In this document: positions 35,537-45,821 of the stretch, piece after piece
Position numbering within the stretch: position 1 is the stretch's first letter
Layout: each line of letters opens with the position of its first letter
DNA from: Narthecium ossifragum
Lineage: Eukaryota > Streptophyta > Magnoliopsida > Dioscoreales > Nartheciaceae
Assembly: GCA_963920575.1 (NCBI GenBank)
Contig: OY986973.1
Span: forward strand, 10,842,895 to 10,906,894
Direction: 5' to 3'
DNA: 64,000 nt
Translations under genes and position numbers: made by a program
The notes under the pieces: model-generated
Told to the model about the DNA's origin: nothing
The model's database searches: none
What the model saw: the letters and a program-made list of their open reading frames with translations, nothing else

Positions 35537-35918
35537 ATACTGTCAACCACACACCACAAAGAAAAGAAAAAGAAAACAGAAGTTTCGGAGGAGAGGAGAA
35601 AACCCCGGAATGCCACAGCAAAAAGTACAAGTTTAGGTGAAGAAAATGTACCTGAGTGACGCGCGTCCGATCGATCGGGAAGATGGCCAATCGATCGGTA
35701 GGCCTCCCGAACGCTCGCCTGGTAGGTCGATCGGTCGGTAATCCGAGTTGCAGAAAGCTTCTTCTCCAAAACACTGTTGCTTTAATGCTATGAAAATCCC
35801 GAGAATTGTCAGAAAAATTCCTAAAAGTAAACGAAAAATAACTGAAAATAAAAACCTAACTATGCCTAGAAAAAGAGCAAAGAGAAAAATCAGAAACTTC
35901 TTTGAAAAATCAAAATCT

Positions 35919-35936
35919 TCCCCGGCAACGGCGCCA
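35919..35936 (-). other. Primer-binding site, tRNA-Asp type
   Basis: The minus strand reads TGGCGCCGTTGCCGGGGA a few bases (ATTT) after the LTR end. This is the standard Athila-type primer site, complementary to the 3' end of plant tRNA-Asp. Confidence 0.85.
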
Positions 35937-35940
35937 AAAT

Positions 35941-37376
35941 TGATCGCTCGCAAATGCGTCATTAAATCAGATGCAAAACGCAATTTAGAATTTATAATCC
36001 TTCAATCAATACTACTCTACAAACGTAGAACAGTGGTGAGATCCGGAGTCGAACCACATGGAAAGATTGTTTAACAAAAGAAGAAATCAAATTAAATCTC
36101 TAAACTCAAGTCCTAAGGCGAAGAAAAGGAGTTTCAATGGTTTTGTTATCTAAGGAATTAAACTACTGAAAAAGCAATGAAAAGGTTGGGATAAATCAAT
36201 GAGAGAAAACCTAGGGATTATTCAATCCACTCTAATTTCACCTCTTGTATTCTCTAGTATCCTCTTGTTCTCTAATCTAGACATATGGAATCACGGCTTC
36301 TTAAGCTCGCATGAATCCCTAAAAGAACGCTCATGTTATCCTACGGCATAGTCTATCTTCGCTTAGCATAGACTGTCTTCGGACTTAACCTGAGTACAAT
36401 CTATCTTTGCTTAGCATAAACTATCTCAAAGGCGTGCACAAAAGCGACATTAAAATCATCCTACGAACCTCTACCATCAAGCACAGCAATCAAGTAGGAC
36501 TCAAAATACGTCAAGGAACTCTGTTCCCTCAACTCTTTATAAAATAAAACCATATTCATAGGATCATGTCTTTGAAAAGATAACAAGAATCAAACTAGAA
36601 AATACAAAGAAGATCTACTAAAGCTTCATGAGATCCCTAAGGATAGAATTAGCTACTCATCTTTGTGATGGAAGCCTTAGATTCGATGAAGAACGATTGG
36701 GATCCACGTTGTAGCTCCATCTTCTCCCTAGAATCCTCCAAACCCTAGTTCTCTCTTTTCTCTCTATGGGGGCTTCTGGTTTTTGGCTAACAAAACCCTT
36801 TTTATATGATAATTCCCGGAATTAGGGTTTTGGGTTGAGTTGGACCTCAAGTGCAACTCGGATTTCCTAATTCAAGTCTGACAGCCTCTTCCGGTCGCAA
36901 CTGGGTTCAACCAGTCCATAATTTGAGAATGAGTCTAACATAAAAGATGTAGATTTGGAAGTCTTCTGTCCTCTCTCGAAGAGTTTGCAATAGTTGGACT
37001 TATCTAGAATATTTAGCGAATATTCTCCTGGGCGTTGACGGACCAGTCTTCCAGCAGCTAAATATCTTCATCTTCTTCAAAACTGCTATCAATCCATCAG
37101 GAATCTCTGAAAGCGTCCAACATGGAAGTTGTACATCTTGATGTCTTCTAGATGTCACCCAAATTGCAAAATATTTTGACCTAAGAATAATTTCTGGTGA
37201 ATATTATGCTAACAGTCGACAGAGCAGTGTATTTCAGCATATTAAGCCTTTTTTGTACTTTCTAACTTGAATCTTCATTAAACCTGAAATCAACTAACAA
37301 ACTATCAAATACAAACACTCTAAGCATAACAAAGGTAAATTAAGGGGTTTAATTATGAATATTTAGTGACTCATCA
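35941..37376 (-). repeat. 5' LTR of the gag-only Athila-type element
   Basis: This is the right LTR, followed on the minus strand by the primer-binding site. It has the same length as its partner at 28216. Confidence 0.92.
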
Positions 37377-37667
37377 ATATTGCACTCGGGAGGAGATCTG
37401 AATTCATATGTTGATGCTTATTTTCACACTTCCACATATGCAATGTGTTACTCATTTCCAATATACCCTGTACCAACACTTGACAAGCCAGAGAATGCAT
37501 CTAAGGATGAAGCCATCCTCCATCCATTATCTAGAAGGCCTCCAGGTAGGCCAAGGAAGAAAAGGATCAAATCTAAGGGTGAGGTTGTCAGAAGAAGCAT
37601 TAAATGTACGCGTTGTGGTTGCGAAGGGCGTCACAATAGGAGATCTTGTACTGAACCATTGCATTAA

Positions 37668-38664
37668 GGATATTCGATGCCGCTGTGTAATTTAATTTGT
37701 TGTTTCATAAACACATAATGTTGTCTTTTGTTTCAAAATTAAAGTTGGATGCTCCTGAAGGCTTTGATTTAATGAAAATATTACTTGATGTTCAAGTAAT
37801 ATCTTTTCAATTTTCTCTTTTGCCTTTTCTCTTTTCTAAATTCTCTTTTGCTTTTTCTCTTTTCTAAATTCTCTTTTCATATTCCCTCTATTGTCTTTTG
37901 CCTTTTCTCTGCAATGCTTTCTAGTGATATACATCAATTAATGTGAGTATTCTCTTTGGTAAAAGAGAATACCTATTGAATAGGGTATACTGATATTCTT
38001 CACGTTTGAATTTCTCTCTTTTCTCTTTATGTCTAATTATGATGATTAGATGGCAGTATCCTCCTTTGAAAAAGAGAATACGTATTGAAGATGTGTATCA
38101 GTAATAAATTGACATTAGTTGTTGTGGGGAAATACCTATTATGTTTTGTCTATTTTGTGTTCGAAATTCCCTTTCCTCATTTCTAATCTCATACTCATTC
38201 TCTTTTCCCTCTTATGTACTGTTTAGAATATGGATGTATTGCTGAAAATATGTATGTTTACAACATGGAACATCCAAACTTTATATATTACTGTTAGAAT
38301 GTATGTATACCACATGGATCTTCCTGGTTTATACATTATAGCTTGTATGTACATTTTCAGCATGGTTCATCCTTGGTATACACAGATGTCTTGATCAAGC
38401 ATTGATATATGGACAATGTGCCACATATTTGATATTCAATTGTATCTTCAAAATGTCTACAACCATATAACACAATAAATTTGATATGTACATATTTGTG
38501 AATTTATCTTTGTAAATGTCCTATTTCCAGGACATTACAAATTGTATAACAAAAATAACTACAATTATATCAATTTAATATGTACATCTTTGGTCAGTGT
38601 ATCTATGTAGTTGCAATTTGGAACTGGAAGTTCAATCACAGCTTTCACAATTTCAATGTGTCAT
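37668..38664. other. Spacer between convergent mudrA and Ulp1-like genes
   Basis: AT-rich 3' flanks of both genes. They contain MULE hairpins GTATTCTCTTTGGTAAAAGAGAATAC (about 37947) and CAGTATCCTCCTTTGAAAAAGAGAATAC (about 38051), and repeated CTTTTCTCTTTTCTAAATT words at 37810-37880. No gene is seen. Confidence 0.7.
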
Positions 38665-41600
38665 TCATAGAACGAAGCTTTCAATTAACTCTGCCTTGAA
38701 CCTCCTGACTTCCTCACTGCTAAGTTTATTCTGAATTGGTTGATGGAGTGCTAGTTGCCTCATGTAATAACAAACATACACTCCACAGTCAGTCCTGAAT
38801 TATTGGAAATTATGGAGTTAGATTCATCTGCAAAATGTATATGTTCATAGTAAAACAAGCATCTATATTGATTTTTGCTGCTTACGTGTATTCACCCTGT
38901 TGGGGGATTTCATCCACGCTTATAATTGGACGGACAAAGTCTTGTGTGGAGAAGGCAGGGTCATTGGGTCTTTCGTATGCATTTTCAATGGAATTTTTCT
39001 GCATTCAAACTATGTTAGTAAGCATTTGCACTAAGGTGATAAACATGCAGATATTTCTTATATGCCATTGAAATTCCAAGTATTGAGTATTTATGAGTTA
39101 CTAGTTTGATTGCATCCTTCAGGTAATCGTCTTGATGTCCCTCCCTGGGTTGCAAAGAGTTGTAGAAATACCAAATATAATCTCCTGTATCGAGCTTGAG
39201 CAGTGTCCAATAGTCTGGCTGCCTTCCTTCTAACCCTTTGTTGGAACATATGGGGAATAATACTTGTTTTTCATCTTCACAAGCATCTCTGCATTCCTTG
39301 GCTAGCTGCCTCCTATAGTGGGCATTATTACTTTGTAAGGCCAATGTCTGTATAAGGAAAGGTCAATAACTGTCAAATATGTCGGAAACAAATCAAGAAA
39401 CAACTGTCTATACTATGTAGAGAAATGCATTCAAGTGTTTGTACCCAGCATGAGCTATGCACGAAGCAGCTTTTGTGATCAAACTCCTTTTTTTGGGATA
39501 GGACACTTGTGTATCCATCGATCACCTGACCAGTGTACCATAAGTTAGCATTCATGATCATTAATGAGAAGGCTAGAAGATAATACTGCTAATAGAATAA
39601 TGGGTTCCATTCATGTAAAGTGATGAAAAAGATATAAGAGAAGATCTTAAACAATTCATGTATATTAATGCAAGAGAGGAAGGAGAGTACTGCATAGAGA
39701 ATAGATTGAAGAAAATACTGATATGGATATTCTCTTTTGAAGAAGAGAATACTTCAATTCAATCATGATATTTATGCATAAAGATAAAGTATAGAAATGA
39801 CAACATGAAGCATACCACTGTATCTACTTTTCGTAGGTATTCTCTTTGATAAAAGAGAATACCGTAAAAGAGAATTATGGAAAAAGAGAATACTGGCATA
39901 CATTGATTTACAGTAATTGAAAACAGAGCATAGAGAATTCCAAATATTCTCTCATAGGTTTTCTCTTTTTCGAAAGAGAATACTGCCATATAGTCGCGAA
40001 AATTATTCATAAAGATAAAAGTGAGAACCAAACACTAAATCCTCATTTAAATCCGACTTTTTATCACAAAGATAATAATTTCACAAATTGAACTATATTA
40101 TTGTAAAAGAGAAAAGAGAACATTTCAAATTATAAATTAGCACAAGGATATTGTTTGGTTGTGGCACTTACTGTGCTTGGTAAGTATCCATCATTCATGA
40201 TGGATAGTATGCATCCCAACATGATGATGTTGTTAGGCTTCAATTTGTCACGCCATATTGTAGCACTGCGTTGGGAAATAATGATGATGTTATTAACATT
40301 TATGAGTAACAAAGCATCTAATTCATATTAAAGTCAGTATGCTTACTTTGTTCCTTCGTTCTTCAAGGTTGTTTTGATTTTTTCATACGTTGCATCAGTC
40401 AAGAACGGCCCACATTTATATGATTTTTTCATCTTCATTCTTTGTGTTTTCGGCCTCTTTTGGATGCTGTAGGTGTAAGCTGGATCTTTGTTATACTGAC
40501 GCTTCTTTCCTTTAATTCCCCTAACCAATGAAGACTCTGTTCGTTGCATCTCTATATTTTCTTCAAGGTGCTGCAGTGTGTCTTCAGTAATGATTTGGTT
40601 TTCCTTTTCTTTTGAGGTAATTTCATCCTCCAATGTTTTCAATCGAGCTTCAAGTATTGTGATCCTTGAGGACTTATCTCGTCCTTCAGATGATAGCATT
40701 TGGTTGTTGTTCCTGAGCTTATTGATCTCAAATTTCATCACTGACATTTCTTGGCTGGCTGTCCACAATTTCTCCTCTGCTGCCTTCAATTTTGCATCTC
40801 TATCGTTGATAAATCTTGTCAGTTGATCGATTTTAGTTATATAGGGGTCAAACTCTTTTTCAATATGCTGAGCAATTTGTGCATCAACACAATTCTCTCT
40901 AAGGCCCTCCCTATTCTTGATGACTAGTGACAATGTGATCCTCGTTTTCTCAACCTCTGCTATTTTTCGCGCTAGTTCCAAAATTCTATTTTTGGCTTCG
41001 TGCGTCTCAGTGATAGATGTTTTCATTTCTTGCCTAAGCTGAGAATTTTCAGCTTGTAGTTTGCTCATGGCTCCATTTCCTGCATCTTCCTGTTGTTGCT
41101 CAGATGCTTGTGCATAAATGCTATGGTTAATGACCTACATTCATGCGTACAAACACTATTGGAAAAGAGGAAGGATAATATTCAAAAACATTCATGTGTA
41201 ATAAAGAGAAAATTGCATAGAGAAAACTGCAAAGAGAATATTGCAAATAAATTTCAAGGTAGAGAATTTTTTGAAGGATTAGAAACCATATTCATCATTC
41301 GGAATGATAATTAATGTCGCGAAAAAGAGAAAAGCGATGAGTGGAATGAGAAGAGTGAAAAGAGAAAGGAGAGAAGTAAGTAGAGAGAGATGGTTGATAG
41401 CACTTACATCAGTTTCCATGTCCTCATGATGTGGACCAATAGTGCTTGGTCCATCATATACATGATCGTGATCATCATTATCTGAATTTTGTGAAGTGGG
41501 GACGTTGTCATGTTCTTCATCATGATCATCAGTACCCTCACATTGATCATTAATACTGCAAACCATTCATGATCATTGAAACATGAGTACGATAAAACAC

Positions 41601-44541
41601 AATACTGCAAAGTGAATACCAAAAGGGAAAACTGCAATGTGAATACTGTAAAGAGAAAACTGCAAAGAGAATATTGCATAGAGAACTTCATACTAATCTT
41701 CTTTCGCGACATGCTCTTCAGCTCCCTCTTCTTGATCATCTTCCATCTCAGCTTTTTCATATGCATCTTCTTCTTCACTATTTTCAAACAATTTTTTATA
41801 CAACTTGGTCTCGCTAATTGTGCCTTCCAATTCTTGTGACATGAACTGTAAATAGAGAAGAGGAAAAATATTAGGTGAAAAGGGGAAAGAGAATTATTAA
41901 GGAGAATGAGTATTTAGAGGTCATTGAATATGTTTAGAGGGATCATACTTGTTGACATTGTATTTTCATGTATTTATAACTAACAGTCAGGGGAAAAATT
42001 ACATGTCCTCACCTTAGAGGCAGGTATTGTCTCCGGCACGATTGCTATGCCATCGTTATTCAAGTCCCATTTTATGCACCTTGGGACTTTATGTTTTGTT
42101 CTAAAAGGGTGCACCGGACTGGTGTGTTCACAGAACCAGTGCTGTAGGAAATATGAACATAATGTGTAAATTTGATGTTTATGTTATCTTTATACTATAA
42201 TGCAAGCATAAGGTAAGGGGTTTAGTTCGCATACCAGAAGGAGAACGGTGCAGCCAGTGACTGTAGGGGGATTGCTGGCATTCTTTTTCAATGACTCCTT
42301 TAGTGTATGGAGGATCAATTCGATCCAATCATATTTTTTCATGTCATTTAGGTCCTCAACAAACTTCGTGAACCCCCACGCCATTTTTTGGCCCGTCGTG
42401 CTGAAGAACAATGAGCCAAACAATATTAGGCACAGGATCCTTACACAGTCCTCTTTTGAGGTTCTTGATTTTGCACCGATCAGTTCAACAACTCTCTTAT
42501 TTAGCATGCTCATAGTGATGTCTTTCATCTGTGGGAAGACCCTGTCCATGAACACAGATTTCTTCTTCTTCCCCTTTGGGATTTTTATTTTCTCTTTTCC
42601 ATTTTCTATACCAAAGATGTATTGGACATCCGATCTTCGTACCTCACAATACTTATTTCCAATTTTAAACTTTTCAGTTTGTTGGTCGAACCTCCCTATT
42701 AATCTCGTAATGTCCCCATCGCGCTTTCGACAGGCAGCCTTTGTAATCTTGTTCTCATGTATGGCGATGAATAATGTGAAGAATGGAGTTTTGTGCATGA
42801 TATCAAGGTGCTCTTCCGTAATATCATTGTGCACCTTTTGCATGATATTTGTAATTGATGCTAACGTAGACATGTACTGCTCAGCTTGCTGCAATCATAG
42901 GATTACGAAAGTTAATAAACATGGACATAAAAGGGAAAAGAGAAAACTCCAAACATTGCAACTAATCCCTATTTTACAGATATTCTCTTTTCCCAATGAG
43001 AATACTGACTCTCATTTTCCAAATAGAATACCAGTGTCATGTAATGCATACACCAAATCTAATTTCGTTGGTATTCTCTTCGCAAAAAGAGAATAATGAC
43101 ATCCATGGATGGATAGTATTCAAAAGGGAGAGAAGAGAAAAGCCAAAACATTGCAACTAATCCCTTTTTGATCAGTATTCTCTTTTCCAAAAGGGAATAC
43201 TGACATCCATGGATGTTTAGCATTCAAATTGGAAGAGAGAAAATCCAAAATATTGCAACTAATCCCTATCTGATCAGTATTCTCTTTTCCAAAATAGAAT
43301 AATGACAACCATTGATGGATAGTTTTCAAAAGGGGGAGAAGAGAAATCCCCAAACATCCATGGAGGTTTATCATTATAATTGGAAGAGAGAAAACCCAAA
43401 ATATTGCCACTAATCCCTATCTGATCAGTATTCTCTTTTCCAAAAGAGAATACTGACATCCAGGGTTTGTTTAGCATTCAAAATGGAAGAGAGAAAACCC
43501 AAAATTTTGCAACTAATCCCTATTTGATCAGTATTCTCTTTTCCAAAAGAGAATACTGAAATCCAGGGTTTGTTTAGCATTCAAAATGGAAGAAAGAAAA
43601 CCCAAAATTTTGCCACTAATCCCTAACTGATCAGTATTCTCTTTTCCAAAAGAGAATACTGACATCCATTGATGGATAGTTTTCACAACGGGGAGAAGAG
43701 AAATCCCCAAACATCCATGGATGTTTATCATTCTAATTGGAAGATAGAAAACCCAAAATATGGATTCTAATTCCTATCTGATCTGTATTCTCTTTTCCAA
43801 AAGAGAATACTGACATCCAGGGTTTGTTTAGCATTCAAAATGGAAGAGAGAAAACCCAAACTTTTGCCACTAATCCCTAACTGATCAGTATTCTCTTTTC
43901 CTAAAGAGAATATTGACATCCAGGGTTTGTTTAGCATTCAAAATGGAAGCGAGAAAACCCAAAATATTGCCTCTAATCCCTATCTGATAAGTATTCTCTT
44001 TTCCAAAAGAGAATACTGACATCCATGGATGTTTATCATTCTAATTGGAGGAGAGAAAACCCAAATTATTGCCACTAATCCCTATCCGATCAGTATTCTC
44101 TTTTCCAAAAGAGAATACTGACATCCAGGGTTGGTTAGCATTCAAATTGGAAGAGATAAAACCCAAAATATTACGATTAATCCCTATCTGATCAGTATTC
44201 TCTTTTCCAAAAGAGAATACTGACATCCATGGATGGTTTAGCAATCAAATTGGAAGAGAGAAAACCCAAATCGTTGCCACTAATCCCTATCTGATCAGTA
44301 TTCTCTTTTCCAATAGAGAATACTAAAATCCAGGGTTGGTTTAGCAATCAAAATGGAAGAGAGAAAACCCAAATCGTTGCGATTAATACCTATTTTATCA
44401 ATAATGGAATAAAGAGAATAACAGTTACCCCTAGATTCTACGAAATCCCTCGAAATCCCCTTTTACTTTCCGATCAATTTGAGGCCAAAAAAAAATCTAT
44501 CAAAATAGTAAGGGAGATGTCAATACCTGTTTCTTCGACAT
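38665..44541 (-). CDS. MULE-borne Ulp1-like (C48 peptidase) protein, 11 exons
   Basis: Exons on the minus strand: 44541-44527, 42888-42235, 42141-42013, 41845-41694, 41555-41408, 41134-40347, 40265-40172, 39585-39445, 39347-39102, 38998-38886 and 38794-38665. They total 2,610 nt, one open frame of 869 aa, and every intron is GT-AG and phase-consistent. Residues about 6-266 form an N-terminal globular domain of the kind fused to Ulp1 in plant transposons (FKIGNKYCEVRRSDVQYIFGI, HWFCEHTSPV, PRCIKWDLN). Residues 270-365 are acidic, 390-600 are predicted coiled coil, and 610-640 are basic. The C48 fold follows: LWYTGQVIDGY, VLFPIC, YWTLLKLD, YNSL, PQQ (Gln822-823) and TDCGVYVCYY (Cys830). The catalytic His before Trp754 is Tyr753, and the triad acid position is Asn770. 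Activity is therefore doubtful. Intron 1 (1.64 kb) holds the hairpin minisatellite. Confidence 0.85.
39725..39990. repeat. Cluster of MULE hairpins in the Ulp1-like gene intron 7
   Basis: GATATTCTCTTTTGAAGAAGAGAATACT (about 39725), GTATTCTCTTTGATAAAAGAGAATAC (about 39837) with a half site after it, and TTTTCTCTTTTTCGAAAGAGAATACTG (about 39959). All lie in the intron between exons 7 and 8. Confidence 0.85.
42960..44410. repeat. Hairpin minisatellite in intron 1 of the Ulp1-like gene
   Basis: About 13 tandem units of mostly 100-120 bp. Each contains GGAAGAGAGAAAACCCAAA, CACTAATCCCTATCTGATCAG and the palindrome CAGTATTCTCTTTTCCAAAAGAGAATACTG (14-bp arms, CC loop). Palindromes start near 42979, 43070, 43173, 43275, 43426, 43529, 43632, 43783, 43886, 43989, 44091, 44193 and 44296. 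The inner units are near-perfect and the outer ones decayed. Confidence 0.95.
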
Positions 44542-44884
44542 TTTCGATCGATGATCCGGAAGAATACGATGGGAATCACCGGATTGATGGCAAATTGCTT
44601 CCGCGCGCCGGATGATGAGGTGTTTCCGTTCTTTAGAAAGAGAGAAGATGGAAAAAAGAGAAAAGAGATTCTGAAAGACTAGCGGATTCTACTTTTGGTA
44701 TGCCCTTCGTGCGGATTTGTCGCCTAGATTGGAGAAAATCTGAATTTTAAGAGAGCGAGCGGTTTCTATCCCGCGTAAGCCGGCGTTTTATGTTAAAGTG
44801 GCGTGGGATATAGATTCGGGGGTATAAGAGTATTTTATTACGTAAAATGTTGCTTAGGAGTTAAATCTAACGATAGATGTTTTA

Positions 44885-45325
44885 TTAGTAGAATAAGTCC
44901 ATGGATTGATACAAGCAAGGTTCTCATTTGATCTGCTTCTGCCATAGCTCAGCTATTAAATCAGAAAGCAGCAAACTGAACATAATTAAGTGTGACAGAA
45001 ATCTAGTGGCAACAGGAAACTAACAATCGAAACGTTTCTAACCAACAACTGCGACTCAAAGCAAAGCACAGCTTCAGTATCTATTTCATATACAGTTACA
45101 TCTGACAAAATATATCTCAATAAAATGGAGGCATTTAAAACTTCAGCACTGTAGATCAAGGAAGTCAAGCCTGAGTGGTTTACAACAAATATGTCGTTAA
45201 AACAAAACAGATCAATTCACCATTATCAATAGACCAGAACATTTTTTAAAGCAATAGGCATCCAGGAGATCACAACTATATATGTAGAGACTTCAATTTC
45301 TTCGAAAATGCAATATAACACTCAC
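44885..45325. other. OSCA intron 2, right part: nothing recognised
   Basis: About 440 bases between the candidate MULE end and OSCA exon 2, with no motif or repeat. Confidence 0.5.
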
Positions 45326-45821
45326 CTCTGTGATCCAACTTGGATGTTTGAGATTGAGAGTTCGTGTATGTCATTGTAGACTATCTTTGAGTCATGTAAA
45401 GAATTGTCGGTCCAATTGACAGGTACCAGGACTGCAAATGCCAGCAACGTCATAGGGACAAAGATTTTCAGACTGAAAAGGAGAAATCAGTAAAATTAAT
45501 TTAACGCAGAATAGAATCCAATTGACAATGATAGTCAAACAAATTTAAATAAAAAGGATGAAGTAAACAGAATCCTAAAAGGTAGAGGTGTTGAATACCA
45601 ATAAACCACGGCAAGATTTGGAACGATAGGTGGAGTGTTCCTTAATCAAGATGGTGTTTTTAGATAAGAATAGCAATCAGACAACATAACAATAATTTGC
45701 TAAAATAGTCAAAACAAATCCTTTGAAATAAATGACAGCATCCAAATTTGAGTTCTTGCATTCCCTATTCGTCATTTTTATTTTGCACCTAATAAAGTTT
45801 TCTTCAATTTAGGATTAGACA

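Larger units (their letters stand above)
28216..37376 (-). mobile_element. Nonautonomous Athila-type LTR retrotransposon (gag-protease only), 9.16 kb
   Basis: Two LTRs of equal length (1,436 bp; 28216-29651 and 35941-37376) both run TGATCGCTCGCAAATGCGT...GTGACTCATCA. The target duplication is ATATT (28211-28215 and 37377-37381), exact. The element reads right to left: the tRNA-Asp-type primer site is beside the right LTR and the polypurine tract beside the left LTR. The internal region encodes gag and retropepsin but no reverse transcriptase, RNase H or integrase. The rest (29652-32140) is noncoding. It would need enzymes from an autonomous relative. LTRs differ at roughly 50 of 1,436 sites by hand count (about 3.5%). 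Confidence 0.93.
26126..37667 (+). pseudogene. mudrA: mudrA-type MULE transposase, split by a retrotransposon and one stop
   Basis: Exons are 26126-27206, 27367-27900, 27984-28215 and, past the inserted element, 37382-37667. The sum is 2,133 nt, one frame of 710 codons plus stop if one ATATT copy is counted. The order is an N-terminal PB1-like part (about residues 1-90), then a WRKY/GCM-like mutator DNA-binding domain (about 125-225, CAWMVHAS...W.V..FN..HSC). The MULE DDE domain has Asp in FLDGTHLKAKF (27137), Asp in FVSDRNIGL (27483) and Glu in AAVESFN (27807), followed by a SWIM finger (CLCYQW...PCPH). After the insertion come PVPTLDKPE, an AT-hook-like GRPRKKR and a Cys-rich knuckle. Lesions are an in-frame TAG at 26945-26947 and the insertion inside the SWIM region. 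The transposase would cut and paste the MULE. Confidence 0.88.
25054..44874. mobile_element. Large MULE carrying mudrA and a Ulp1-like gene (boundaries provisional)
   Basis: The element contains convergent mudrA (plus) and Ulp1-like (minus) genes, the gene pair typical of Kaonashi-type MULEs. Both are surrounded by the same TATTCTCTTTT/AAAAGAGAATA hairpins, which are not seen outside 25.6-44.4 kb, so they form one unit. The proposed ends are the inner borders of a 10-bp direct repeat AGATGTTTTA (25044-25053 and 44875-44884), the right length for a MULE target duplication. Just inside, the two ends share a weak inverted pattern (AA.TC..AAGCA...TTA.GTA...TTA.ACCCC.G). Long terminal inverted repeats are absent. 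The length is 19.8 kb, or 10.7 kb without the 9.17-kb retrotransposon and its duplicated 5 bp. Confidence 0.55.

Noticed and set aside
42248..43096. 282-codon plus-strand frame
   Set aside because: Antisense shadow of exon 2 of the Ulp1-like gene.
42960..44410. Regular array with palindromic repeats, CRISPR-like at first sight
   Set aside because: The DNA is eukaryotic and the between-palindrome segments are themselves repeated, not unique spacers. It is an intronic minisatellite.
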